Positions 40,557 to 51,104 of a stretch of 64,000 nt of DNA are shown piece after piece (positions within the stretch are counted from its first letter, which is position 1; each line of letters starts with the position of its first letter). The notes beneath the pieces were generated by a model, which saw only the letters and a program-made list of their open reading frames with translations, made no database searches and had not been told where the DNA came from. The position numbers and the translations under genes are program-made. This DNA is from Eukaryota sp. TZLM1-RC (Eukaryota > Metamonada: BaSk clade): the NCBI GenBank assembly GCA_040285825.1, contig JAUPSS010000007.1, positions 1,710,689 through 1,774,688 of the forward strand. The letters are read 5' to 3'.

Positions 40557-41003
40557 ATGTCTATCAATATTGCTATTCTAGGAACCTCCCGTGTTTCATC
40601 CTTGATTGATGTTATAGTAAACTCATCGTCAACAAAACCGAAACAGTCACAAACTTTAACACCTCTACGGGTCTGGCATGTTCCCCAAACCAACGCAAGG
40701 TTGTGGGAAGTCTGTAGCGGCCCTGACAGTAATGCCGTTTACTCTCTTCTACCTTCAGCTGCATCTGCCTTTATCTTAATCATTAATGCATCACAACCAG
40801 ATGAAGTCACTTCTCTTTTACCTATATGCAAAAACAAACCCATTTTTCTTGTTGTTGACCACCCTGACGAGGCTTCCCTTGATATTGGTTCCCTTCTTCC
40901 TAATGAATTTCACAGTAAACCGTTAGCCGTTTGTGATCTAAGCTCCAGGGAGACTGCACGTCTGGTTAAGCATGATGTTATGGACTGGATCTCAGAGTTG
41001 TAG
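40557..41003 (+). CDS. Small GTPase-fold-like protein, possibly IFT22/RabL5-like
   Basis: This 148-residue protein starts at the ATG at 40557. It begins with a beta-strand and loop (SINIAILGTSRVSSLI) where a Ras-like P-loop would lie, but it lacks the GKS/T lysine. A middle LWEVCSGPDSN segment resembles the W-D-x-x-G-x switch II region of Rab-like proteins such as IFT22 (LWDCGGD). The strands AFILIINASQPDE and PIFLVVDHPDE follow, as in the GTPase core. I suggest a degenerate Ras-like fold, possibly an IFT-type Rab-like subunit; the evidence is pattern-level only. If correct it probably cannot bind GTP in the usual way. Start context shares the ATGTCT and upstream TACTATTTGACATTT with RBM28. 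Confidence 0.5.
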   Translation: MSINIAILGTSRVSSLIDVIVNSSSTKPKQSQTLTPLRVWHVPQTNARLWEVCSGPDSNAVYSLLPSAASAFILIINASQPDEVTSLLPICKNKPIFLVVDHPDEASLDIGSLLPNEFHSKPLAVCDLSSRETARLVKHDVMDWISEL

Positions 41004-41203
41004 AGTAAAGATTTTGAATGAAAGGTGATTTAATTAATTTATTGGCAAACAATTGTTGAATAACTAGGTCTTTGTTATTGAAAAATAACAATATTATTTC
41101 AAATTCAAAGAATAATGTACAAATAAATATTAAACAAATTAAAACTGTCAAAAAACACAATATACAAAAATACTAAAAACCCCAAAAAAAAGAACCAACA
41201 AAA

Positions 41204-42007
41204 TCATTTTTTCCGTTGTTTCCTTAAATTTTGAAGAATACTGCTACTAGAGATAGATTCACTAGCTTTACTTGGCTTATTTACAGCCCAGCCATTAGCT
41301 AATCTATTTGCTTTACAATTAAAGCTGGCAGTAGACTTTGAAGAGACGGATTTCTTTTTGAAATCAACAAAGTTTTGTTTGTCGTTTATAACTGGTTTCC
41401 GGTCCTTAATACCTATCACCTGTCGCCTTGGGAAAGCCACACGGTCAGGTGAACCTAAAGGAGAAGTTTGAGTTGGTGAGGTGTAATTAGGATCTAACAT
41501 CTGAATACTAAGAGGAGATAGTTTGGACATTGGTCTAGCAGGAGAGAAGGGTGATGAAGTAGGAGAAGCTCCTTCATATACAATGGAAAGATCACTATCA
41601 GCAGGGGAAGAAGGAAGAGGTTTGGGCGGTGGTTGAGCAGGTATTAAGGGAGAAGGAACACGTGGCTCATCAGGGAGGAGCGGTTGGGGATCAGGGAGAG
41701 AAACACTAGATGGTTGGGTGTAGTTGAGCTCTTGGATGAACTTGATGAGGTCTAGATCTTCTGAAGACGGCTTATGGGAAAAGATAAGATCATCTTCGAA
41801 ATCTTCATAGTCGTTCAGCTTGCGGACAGTTGTACTTCCGTCAGCATCAAAGAGAAATACACTGTCATTGAATGTAAGAAAAGGTCTCTTTTTTCCAGAA
41901 GGTTTATGTGGGACGATACTGTCTTCAGGAAGAAGATCTGGTAAAGGTCCAGGTTCAGGAGATTCTGGGACAGTAGAATCAGAATCATAGTCATAATCAG
42001 CACCCAT
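41204..42007 (-). CDS. Proline/serine-rich disordered protein, unknown function
   Basis: I do not recognise this 267-residue protein. It starts acidic (MGADYDYDSDSTVPESPEPGP), has a middle of SP, TP and PxxP motifs (PAQPPPKPLPSSPADSD, SPTSSPFSPARP, TSPTQTSPLGSP) and ends basic (LQNLRKQRKK). Many SP/TP sites suggest regulation by proline-directed kinases. The FLTFNDSVFLFDADGS segment may be a short folded motif. It is divergent from the coiled-coil gene, with 124 bp between the two ATGs, so they may share a promoter. Confidence 0.6.
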   Translation of the reverse strand: MGADYDYDSDSTVPESPEPGPLPDLLPEDSIVPHKPSGKKRPFLTFNDSVFLFDADGSTTVRKLNDYEDFEDDLIFSHKPSSEDLDLIKFIQELNYTQPSSVSLPDPQPLLPDEPRVPSPLIPAQPPPKPLPSSPADSDLSIVYEGASPTSSPFSPARPMSKLSPLSIQMLDPNYTSPTQTSPLGSPDRVAFPRRQVIGIKDRKPVINDKQNFVDFKKKSVSSKSTASFNCKANRLANGWAVNKPSKASESISSSSILQNLRKQRKK

Positions 42008-42131
42008 TAAACATCAATTTAATGAGAAGATTAGCAGAAGCGAATCAGTAGGTCCTGGAAATGGAGGGGGATGTTGCATTTGTTCAATTTTGTTGCATCA
42101 CATCATCAGAACCTATTGAAACTGACTCCAC

Positions 42132-45100
42132 ATGACCTCTTGGCGCAACATATCTGACCAATTTGAGGGTCTTGCATCAAGAGGACGCAAAGGGCAGCAA
42201 CCTCATTTTGAGGCATCCACACCTGTTCTTCATTCTTCTTTCACTGATTCTTCAGTTTCTACAAAACCTGCCCGTACACTTCCTGCTCCTCCACCCTCAG
42301 ATTCTCCTTTCCACCTTCATTCTGATAACTTTGATGACTTTGAGTCCGTCTTGGAACATCTCCAAGCAGAAAAGGATGAAGAGATCGAAGCATTACGGCA
42401 CGAACTTACCACAACACTCAATGCAAAAGAAGTCGAACTAGCTGAAGCTCGCACCATTGCTGAACGTTACCGCGCAGAAATGGAAAGACTTGAAGAAGCT
42501 CAACACAACAGCAAGGAGAAGGAAGACTCTGAAAAGGAATCACTGTTGACAGCAAAGAAGGTACTTTCAGAGGAGAATGCCAAACTTTCGCAGCAGATTA
42601 ATGACCTACAACAATCCCATCATGTCATGATTGAAGAGCTGAGGGGTGAAAACCAAACACTTGCTGAAGAGCTCAATCAACTTCATGATCAATTTAGGGA
42701 AGTCAATCAAAATCAGTTGACCAAGCAAGAAGATTACACTAAACAGGTTGCCAGTCTCCGTGAAGAGCTTGAGTCAAAGTCAAGAGAAGTCTCTAGAATA
42801 ACCAAGAAACTTGACCATGAAGCTCAAAAATCAGATCATTTAAGATCTGAACTCGCAAAGGAAAGAGAAGGTCATAAAAGAAAGTATGACAGTCTAAGTA
42901 AGGATCAAGTCTTGAATAGTCAAAATATTCAGCAGTTAAACTCCAAAATTTCAGATTTAGAAGCTGAATTAACCCATAACAGTATCACACACCAAGAAGA
43001 ACAATTACGAATGGAAGCCCAAATTGAATCACTTACAGAACAACTTTCTTTAAAAAATACTTCTGTTTACGAGTTGGAACATCAAGTTGGAAGTTTGACT
43101 GATGAAATTGAAAATTTAAGGCTGTCGCATGACGAAGAGTGTCAAAATTTTGTTGAACAGGTCAATCATTCTGATCAATTGATTGCTGATCTGAGATCTG
43201 AAAAAGAACACTTACACGCCAGAATTAATTCCCTTGAAGACAATATTGTAGATTTAAATGCGGAAATTAACAATTCTGTTAATGAGAAGGAGCAATTGTT
43301 TGAGAAAATGACGGCTTTGAGTAGGGAGTTTTCGGTCAAGGAATCGGGTTTTGAATCAATCAAATCACAAATGCAATCAGAAATTGATTCGTTGACTTCA
43401 GTCATCAGTGACCTCCAGACCAATCACTCAGACGAAATCAATCAAAAAGATCAGTTAATCAACGAATATTTTGATGATAATAGTCGATTAAATGATTCAA
43501 TATCCAGTCTCACAAAAGAAAAACTTGCCATTCACCAATCATTTACTACCACAAAGAAGACTTTAAGTTCGAAAGTTGCACAATTAGAATCTAAAGTAGA
43601 AGAGTTAAATGAAGAATTGGCCTCTACAATTAAATCAAAGGATGAAGAAATTTACACTCTTTCTGAGAGACTTTCCGAAACTGTCGGCCATGCTGAATTA
43701 CTAGAGTCCCAATTGGATGAAGTAATCAAGGAAAGGGACATAGTGCAAAGTGAGTATGACGTCATCAGGGGCGATAATGACAGTCTGATCACCCAAAATG
43801 ATGAACTTAATAGGGAAGTTTTGGATATTACTGAAACTTTTAACGCCGAAAAACAATCATTAACTGAGGAAATATCACGTTTACAGGTTTCCCTTGAGAA
43901 TTCGGAAGCTTCTTTTCAATCAATTTCTGATTTACTGCAATCAGCCAATAACGACCAAGCCAGTCTGCAAAAGGAAAAATCTGAGGCAATTTCACTATTG
44001 AAAGGCCAAATTGATGATTTGTTACGCGATAAAGCTGAATTAGCCAAAGAATTAGAGTCAGTTAAGGAAGAATTCAATTCAAAAGAAGCTGAATTTACTT
44101 CTGAAACTTCATCTCTTTACTCGCAAATTTCTGAGTTGGATTCTATAATACATGAAAGGAATTTTACTATTTCATCACTTGAGAATCAAATTGAATCTAG
44201 TACAAGTAGTTTTAATTCTGAATTGGATGAATTTAAGTCTACCTGTGCTTCATTGGAAACCCAAGTTGAATCTTTAAAAATGGAAGTCAGTACCTTAAAG
44301 TTTAAATTATCTGAATTTGATGGAGAAAAGCAAGAATTAATTGGTGAATTAGAAACTAAAATAGAAGAATTGACTCTTGCGAATGAGGAATTATCTACCG
44401 CAAACCATCAAATAGATGAAGAAAAGAACAAAATTTCTATAGAATTAAATGAGCAAATTCAATTATTATTTGATGAAAAAAAGGAATTAAGCCAGAAAAT
44501 AACAGAATTAGACGATGTTAGGGACCAGTTGGAAGTTGAAGTTGATGATTACCAACAACGAATTCAAAATATCCAAAACAAATCGAAATCAGAACTCTCT
44601 GTATTAAATACTCAATTAACCGAGAATATTGAGGAACTTTCGGTTTTGAAAAGTAATTTCAATGAGGAAGTTTCTGGTCTCACGGAGCAACTAGATCAAA
44701 AATCGCTTGAAATTGATCGTCTTTTAGAAACAATACTGGAAAAGGACAACTCTATTTCTGAACTTCAACGTCAACTTGAATCTTTAAATTCTTTAGTTAC
44801 AACTCATGACAACACCATCTCTGTTCTTCACCAAGATTATTCTGCTGAAATTTCTGAATTAAAAACTGTAATTGAAAATGAAAGAGATACCAGTGACTTG
44901 ACCATTTCTGAATTGAAAAATGAAATCACTAGATTATCAGGAGCATTGACTGAATCCAATCTCATCAGTGATAAAAAAGGACAAAAACTAGAAGAATTAG
45001 ATGAAAACTTTCGCAAGTTTGTTCAAAATTTTGAGAATGATCTCTACTCTGTGAAAACTGAGCTCTTGGAAATGTCTAGTGTCGATATCGACAGCGCTAT

Positions 45101-47159
45101 TACCATTATTATCAACAAACAGCGAGCCTGGTATGATCAGCAACTGAGTTTGCTATATGATTCTTTGATCAAAACCACTGAAGATTTGGTTGTTCTACAG
45201 GAAACAAGAAATAATTTAGAAGTTCAAGTCAATCAGAAAAATGAAGAAATTCAAAAGATTTCCGCTGAATCTCGAGTTTTAAGAGCTGATTTTGACCTTT
45301 CTGAAAGTCAAAAAAGAGCACTTGAAGTCAAAACCAGTACTCTCAATGAAAAACTTAAGGTTATGAGTCAATCATTAGAAGAAGAAAAGGTACTTCACTC
45401 GTCTGCTAATCTTGCCAAAATTAGTGCATTAACTGAAGAAAATTCCATTCTGGTCGGTCAAAAAGAAAGCCTGAACAAACAGATTGATTATCTCAAAAAC
45501 CAGAGAAATGAGCTTTTAAAAGATCAATCAAAATTAGCAGAAAGGGTATCATCAACGCAGCGAGAACTTGATGACGAAAGACTTTCTGGCAGGAAGGTCC
45601 AGTCAGATCTTGAAAGTACAATTTCTGTGCTGGAGTCGAACTTGGCATCATTAAGAGAGGAAAAGGAGTTTGAAACTTCTAATTTAAAGTCTCAAGTTGG
45701 TGATCTCAACCTCAAAATTTCAAATCTGACATCTCAGTTGACAAGCACAGCTCACTCTCATGATTGTCACAAGAAGTCACTCAACCAAGCCAGTGAATCT
45801 TATAAACATAGAATTGATCTTTTGAATGATCAAGTGTCAGGGTTACAAGAAGAGCTCAGAAAAGCTCATGCTGAAAATTTGGCAGAAGTAAAGAAATATA
45901 GGCAACTGTGTAGTCAAAAGGATGAAGAAATCAGGGAACTTCAACGGAAAATTGAACTATCTGAAGAATCTCTTAAAAGAAGCCAAATTTCTGTTCGTGA
46001 AATGGAAAAGAATCGAGATTTAGTAAAATCTAAATCCGAAGCAGAAATTACGGGATTAAAAGAAAAAATCCAACGATTCCAGAATGATTTGGAATCAATC
46101 AGGGTGGAAAACGCAAGACTTTCTTCACAAGTCTCGGATCTAGAAGGTCAAAACTATAAACTTTCAATGAATTTGAATGAAGTCAGTCAATCCTGTTCAA
46201 GTTCATTATCTGTTGAGGTCTTGCAAAGTCAATTAGAGTCTATGAAAGTCCAGCTCACAAAGAATCAAGAACTACTAACATTGGTCCAAGAACAGAAGAA
46301 GCAATTGCAAATGGATAATTCAAATTTGGCTGATCAATTGTCCGAAATTGATGGTAAGTATTCAGTAGTTCAGGAACAGCTAAGGGAAGAGTTGGATGAG
46401 GCCAGAGAAGAACTCACAAGGAGTTCTCACTTGATTTCCAAACTTCAGGAAGAAAAAAAGCGATTAGAAACCGAAATTGTATCACTCAATCAATCAATTG
46501 ACAGTCAAGCAGAGTCAATCAGAAAGCTTAATGATTTGATTGAGCAAAAAGAGCAGGAGATAACGTATCATGTTAGTGAAAAACAAGCATTTGAAGCAGA
46601 TCAGCATCGATCTTTTTCACAAATGAAAAATGAAATTCAACGACTGGAAGAAGAGCTGAAGAGAGAAAAGGCTCAAAATCGAACAATTTCGGAACAATTG
46701 GATCAGATTTCTCAGGAATTCAGTGATGTGTCTACCAGATATGACCTCTTGAAAGCCGAAAATGATGAATTGGGATCTAAATATTTTACAGAAGTGGAAT
46801 CCCTTCAATCAAAAATTGATGGATTAATGACCACCTTGGAGTCTACCAAAGCTTCCCTCGATAAGGCTACATCAGAAAGAGATTCTATGTTAAAGAGACA
46901 TGAAAAGGAAGTCCTCCAGCTGCAGGATTCAATTACTAGGTACTCTCATCAACTAAAAATTTCTGAGTCAACGCTAAAGAATTTAAAAAATAATTCATCA
47001 ACTTCTTCTGTGGATTTGGCGATGCTTGCTTCCAATTATGAAGATGTTCAATCTCAATTAGTTCGAAGTCAGCAACGTTGCGAGTTACTGGAAAGTAAAT
47101 GCAATACTTTAGAAACCTATGTGAATCGCCTCAAAAGAATGTTGCAGGAAAAGCAGTAA
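42132..47159 (+). CDS. Large coiled-coil protein (1,675 residues)
   Basis: After a Ser/Pro-rich head (residues 1 to about 65), almost the entire protein is heptad-rich (Glu, Leu, Lys, Ser, Gln), with repeated L-x-x-E/Q-I/L-x-x-L patterns and few helix breakers. It ends in NRLKRMLQEKQ. No motor, kinase, CAP-Gly or GRIP domain is evident. Such proteins are typical of golgins, basal-body/rootlet or centrosomal scaffolds; which one cannot be decided from composition. The gene is one exon of 5 kb, starting at the first in-frame ATG, head-to-head with the proline/serine-rich gene. Confidence 0.85.
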   Translation: MTSWRNISDQFEGLASRGRKGQQPHFEASTPVLHSSFTDSSVSTKPARTLPAPPPSDSPFHLHSDNFDDFESVLEHLQAEKDEEIEALRHELTTTLNAKEVELAEARTIAERYRAEMERLEEAQHNSKEKEDSEKESLLTAKKVLSEENAKLSQQINDLQQSHHVMIEELRGENQTLAEELNQLHDQFREVNQNQLTKQEDYTKQVASLREELESKSREVSRITKKLDHEAQKSDHLRSELAKEREGHKRKYDSLSKDQVLNSQNIQQLNSKISDLEAELTHNSITHQEEQLRMEAQIESLTEQLSLKNTSVYELEHQVGSLTDEIENLRLSHDEECQNFVEQVNHSDQLIADLRSEKEHLHARINSLEDNIVDLNAEINNSVNEKEQLFEKMTALSREFSVKESGFESIKSQMQSEIDSLTSVISDLQTNHSDEINQKDQLINEYFDDNSRLNDSISSLTKEKLAIHQSFTTTKKTLSSKVAQLESKVEELNEELASTIKSKDEEIYTLSERLSETVGHAELLESQLDEVIKERDIVQSEYDVIRGDNDSLITQNDELNREVLDITETFNAEKQSLTEEISRLQVSLENSEASFQSISDLLQSANNDQASLQKEKSEAISLLKGQIDDLLRDKAELAKELESVKEEFNSKEAEFTSETSSLYSQISELDSIIHERNFTISSLENQIESSTSSFNSELDEFKSTCASLETQVESLKMEVSTLKFKLSEFDGEKQELIGELETKIEELTLANEELSTANHQIDEEKNKISIELNEQIQLLFDEKKELSQKITELDDVRDQLEVEVDDYQQRIQNIQNKSKSELSVLNTQLTENIEELSVLKSNFNEEVSGLTEQLDQKSLEIDRLLETILEKDNSISELQRQLESLNSLVTTHDNTISVLHQDYSAEISELKTVIENERDTSDLTISELKNEITRLSGALTESNLISDKKGQKLEELDENFRKFVQNFENDLYSVKTELLEMSSVDIDSAITIIINKQRAWYDQQLSLLYDSLIKTTEDLVVLQETRNNLEVQVNQKNEEIQKISAESRVLRADFDLSESQKRALEVKTSTLNEKLKVMSQSLEEEKVLHSSANLAKISALTEENSILVGQKESLNKQIDYLKNQRNELLKDQSKLAERVSSTQRELDDERLSGRKVQSDLESTISVLESNLASLREEKEFETSNLKSQVGDLNLKISNLTSQLTSTAHSHDCHKKSLNQASESYKHRIDLLNDQVSGLQEELRKAHAENLAEVKKYRQLCSQKDEEIRELQRKIELSEESLKRSQISVREMEKNRDLVKSKSEAEITGLKEKIQRFQNDLESIRVENARLSSQVSDLEGQNYKLSMNLNEVSQSCSSSLSVEVLQSQLESMKVQLTKNQELLTLVQEQKKQLQMDNSNLADQLSEIDGKYSVVQEQLREELDEAREELTRSSHLISKLQEEKKRLETEIVSLNQSIDSQAESIRKLNDLIEQKEQEITYHVSEKQAFEADQHRSFSQMKNEIQRLEEELKREKAQNRTISEQLDQISQEFSDVSTRYDLLKAENDELGSKYFTEVESLQSKIDGLMTTLESTKASLDKATSERDSMLKRHEKEVLQLQDSITRYSHQLKISESTLKNLKNNSSTSSVDLAMLASNYEDVQSQLVRSQQRCELLESKCNTLETYVNRLKRMLQEKQ

Positions 47160-47455
47160 TCGCAGCCATAATAATTAATCAATTAATTTATTATTAATTG
47201 AATTTGCTGATATTCTTTTGTATCTTTTTGTATAATAAAATTATTCCTTCTTTTTTTATCACCAGAGTTACTTAAAACATTTACTGCCACGTCATCAGAT
47301 GGTAGACTTAGTCGTTGTATTCATGGTTAAATTCCACAAGAATAATTCAAAATTTTGGTTTTGATATAATAGTTGCAATATTAACAAATTTACTCAAATA
47401 TATCTTAGTTTAGTTTAGTTTTAGAATATGATGAAATTGAAAAAAATATTAATAA
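47160..47455. other. AT-rich intergenic
   Basis: The 3' flank of the coiled-coil gene; no gene or repeat recognised. Confidence 0.35.
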
Positions 47456-47499
47456 AAAAGTATTTATTTTTTCTACGAAGAAACAAAACAAATTAAAAC

Positions 47500-49029
47500 T
47501 AGGACTGTCCAGGTTCAGTTCAGGTTCAGACAATTTCCGGTTCAGTTCAGTTCAGGTTCAAGAATGACAGGTTCAGGTTTTGAACTAGTTTGAACTGGTT
47601 CTGAACTAGTTCACCCAATTTCTCATATAGTTTTTCTACCATTGTTTATAACTTGTATTCAGTTATTGCAATGACATAAAATAAATATAAATTATCCTGT
47701 AATTAATAAATTTTTTTTATTTATTTATTTTTATTCCACAACAAATATGAAATACACAATTAAAACTCCACATCCTCAAAACCTGCCTCCCCTACATCAA
47801 AACAATTAATCGCTAAAGATTCAGAAAATTTCCCAAAAGAAGATAGTGAATCAGAAATTAGTGTTACCATTCCCTTAAAAATAGAAAATACAATCCTGTT
47901 TTTCCAGTAAACACGATTGAAAATTCTTCCAGTTCTTTCCTTTACAACTACAACAAAATCCTCAAGGAAAGCCATAGCAGCCTAACCTAGAGATCCAAGC
48001 AAAGAAAAAACAAATGGACATAAATTATATTGGGCATGAGAATTTTCATTAACCGAGGAAATGGGTTTCGCATATTTAGCAATTTTATATTTTTCGCCTG
48101 CAAGAAGAGGATTATTTACATCCGAGTTATTGAAATGTTCGTTAGAGGAATTACAAGGGTCAATAGACATGGCGTCCAAAATAGTAAAACCGCCATTTAA
48201 ACCAGGAACAACTAGATCACCTCTAGTCAGACCCATAGAAGCTCTGTTGTAACGCGTACTATCAATATTGGGATCATCAAGAATTAATTTTGATAACAGC
48301 GGTTCTAAAAAGGAATCTACACGATATGATTTGCACATTACATAAATTTGGTCCCTGACGTTATTATGCACTTTGCTTCTAAACGTAATGAAATGTTTAC
48401 AGTTCAAAAGATGAGTAAACAAAAGAGGTTTACCACATTTACAAGTTAAATGATTGGGCAAATTGTTTGGCCACAAAAAACAACGAAAACGCATGTTTAG
48501 AAGCCATTCATTGTCTTTTAACAAAAGTCCATAAACAGAGGGAACTTGAGTTACTAAAGCAGCAGCAGAACTATCACGAATATCCTTTAAAAAATTACCG
48601 AAAGCGGGATTTTTAGTTTTGGCCAAGCCAAGTCTTACTTCATAATCCAAGCCTTCATATAATTTAACCAGATGGTGCTGAAGCTTTTTCAAGCAAAAAC
48701 GTAAATTTGGAAGTAAATTTGTAATTAATAAATGTATGCTTAATTTTTGTTTAATTTGGTTTTTCAAACTGTCAAATCAATTGTTTAGCTCGGCTGGTCG
48801 CACGGTAACTGAATACAGAAATCTTATTGTGTGATGAAAGTGTTGAGGCATTAGTCTCTCTAAAGGAATGGAGTAGATATTTAGGAAATTAGTTTGTATT
48901 GTTTTCATAATAATTTTTTAAAAAAATATCTATTCTTTTATAATACCGGTTCGGAACTGGTTCAGTTCAGTTCAGGTTCCAAAAAATTTTCCGAACTGAA
49001 CTGAAATGAACTGAACTTGGACAGTCCTA
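47500..49029. mobile_element. hAT-like TIR element carrying a family C retroelement fragment
   Basis: Termini are TAGGACTGTCCA (47500) and its complement TGGACAGTCCTA-like sequence ending at 49029. They are followed inward on both sides by degenerate GGTTCAGTTCAG subterminal repeats (about 47510-47600 and 48950-49015). Flanks ATTAAAAC (47492-47499) and TTTAAAAC (49030-49037) form an 8-bp duplication with one mismatch. The 8-bp target, TA-G start and GGTTC subterminal repeats suit an hAT superfamily non-autonomous element. No transposase ORF; the interior is a family C retroelement piece. Confidence 0.8.
47700..48770 (-). pseudogene. Family C retroelement fragment inside the hAT-like element
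   Basis: The minus-strand frame 47982-48767 encodes the LGLAKTKNPAFGNFL block, MRFRCFLWPNNLPNHL, knuckle C-K-C-GKPLLFT-H-LLN-C, FRSKVHNNVRDQIYVM and the TRGDLVVPGLNGGFTILDAMSID endonuclease motif. The frame 47760-47975 carries the extreme C-terminus after a TAG near 47981. It is 5'-truncated with no RT domain. Related to the piece at 17.6-18.1 kb. Confidence 0.85.
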
Positions 49030-49935
49030 TTTAAAACACATAAGAAACACAATTCTCCACGCCAACTCTTGATGAATCCTTATTCAGCTTGGACATCATT
49101 AAATTTAAGTACTTGGGAACACTTCTATACAAAGCAAAAATGATACGATTCTTACCAAATTCTTACCCCTTGAACGACATAAATTATCAAAATCATTGAG
49201 AAAATTCAAGGCAGACTGCCCAATGTTGCTAAAAATCGAGAAGGCAAAAGAAACAAACGAAAACTTTGAGTAAAGATTCTTATTTAAATCATTTAATAAC
49301 TCAGCATATTTGTCTCATTTACAAACCTCAGCCTTGTTCAAGTGACCATTAGAACTAACTAAAACATCATCACCATAAATTGAAGCAAAGGAATTAACTG
49401 TGGTTAGATCAACAACAACTTGAGAGGAATCCACAAAAGGAGCAATTAAATCATCTCGACGTGAATCATACAAATTATTATCGCTATAACGCTTCAACAA
49501 CGGTTCTGCTTTGCAACCAGAATTGTAACATTTGAACATCTCATTTGTCACATCATGAACAGCATAATGAAGAGCTGACCGATATTGAAGAAACTTCTTA
49601 CAACTTACAATATGACGGAAATTGGCAGACGGTTTTTCGTTACAAATACAAACAAAATTATCTAAAAGTCCACTTGGATACAGCCCTAATCTCAAACGCA
49701 TTTTTTGTTTTCAAGCTTCATTTGTTAAGTGAAGACCAAATGGCCTTGGTTGCTGAGAAATTAAACTTGTGCAATTCTGGATGTCTGATACAAAGGCAGC
49801 AAAGACGGGATTATTAATCTTAGTCACACTAAGTCGTTTAGAAAAATCTGGGTCTTTATTATGGTGATCCAATTGATGACAATTCTTGTGTAGAGATCTG
49901 TTGGAGTCAGCCCGAACAACTTGAAAAAACAATTA

Positions 49936-51104
49936 TTAAAAAATTAAAAAATTAATTAATTATTAAAAAATTATTTGAGTACTTGTGCTTGAAGTGAATG
50001 CTCAAAATGTAATGACACAATTCGCCAGAATGGAATGGTATAATAGAACCGTTTTTTTAATAAGAAAACATTATTACTTGTCCAATAATCAATCTTAAAA
50101 AAATCAACGTGAAGAACAATACTTTCATCAATGAAAAGCAGCTATCAAAAACTTTTCTCTAAAACAGGAAACGGCTCAACCAAAAAAGATAAAATGTAAA
50201 GTAAAAATTCAAGACTCTGATATTTCGTAGTTTTTAATATGTGCCTACCGACTGCACTTTGTTCCATGAATTTGATATTTATTATTCCATAATGTAAGAT
50301 TGGTAAAATCAAGACCACCTCTGCATTTGACTAGATGCAGTAGTTCTAGTGACAACTGGCAAAGATTTCAGCGTCCTATTCAACAGCAGTGTAATAGTAG
50401 TTTCAATAAAGGTGGTTTTTAACTTATGTACTCGTCACTATGTACTAACGTAAGAATTGCAGAAAACTTAATTCATTCATTGTAGCCTTCAGGTTGATAA
50501 TGGTTGACTTTGAAGACGTTTCGTTATATCTTCAATCTTTGACAATTCATAATTGTCAATACTGACAACATTACAAACATCTATTGTGTATTGTTTGTTG
50601 AGAATTTTGAAACAATTTTCTTTGTTTATTTGTGAAGGTTGTTTAGAATCTATAATCTTGGTTTGGTTATTGTCATTTTGTGATTGATTTTTGAATATCA
50701 AAGAACATCCCATTTTTTCAACAGCTGCAACTGAACAAATAGTTCATTCGAAACCGGAAGCTTTTAGATGAGTGAGCAACAGCATAGATGATTCTGATCT
50801 ACCAAATAAATTAATATGATATGCAAAGGCGATAGTTCTTTTACGAAGATATGATCCAGCTAACATTACGTGCTTTGCAATGAGTTTCGAATTATGAAAA
50901 ACTTCAATGTGTTATAGGAAAATTATGAAACAGAAAATGAAAGAAACTAGGAAACACAGTGTCCCCTCAAATGAAATTTAATTTTTGATTGAAAAAATCT
51001 TCTCATTTTCAATTTAAAACGGGTTGTTAGGGTTTTCGTTGATCAGAAACAAATATAGAGCTTGAGAGTTTTTTAAATCGCTTTTATTATCAGGATATTT
51101 TTTG
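49936..51104. other. Gene-poor stretch; one small ORF
   Basis: Holds the 74-codon minus-strand ORF at 50489-50713 described separately. Otherwise AT-rich with no supported gene. Confidence 0.4.
50489..50713 (-). CDS. Small ORF with N-myristoylation-like start
   Basis: This 74-residue ORF begins MGCSLIF, a good fit for N-myristoylation (Gly2) plus palmitoylation (Cys3), then is Gln/Asn/Lys-rich with a SIDNYELSKIEDITKRL helix-like end. No family match. It could be a small membrane-associated protein or chance. Confidence 0.3.
   Translation of the reverse strand: MGCSLIFKNQSQNDNNQTKIIDSKQPSQINKENCFKILNKQYTIDVCNVVSIDNYELSKIEDITKRLQSQPLST

Larger units (their letters stand above)
47456..49935 (-). 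mobile_element. Family D retroelement split by an hAT-like element
   Basis: The coding part on the minus strand (49030-49935) has a RADSNRSLHKNC start, the VTKINNPVFAAFV block, knuckle C-I-C-X9-H-IVS-C and the RRDDLIAPFVDSSQVVVDLTTV motif (D-X13-D). The 3' tail (47456-47499) matches the sequence at 25905-25930, and the two parts are contiguous at 25.9 kb in the other copy, so the intervening 1.53 kb is an insertion. Stops near 49320 and 49710 break the frame. It lacks an RT domain (5'-truncated). Confidence 0.8.
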
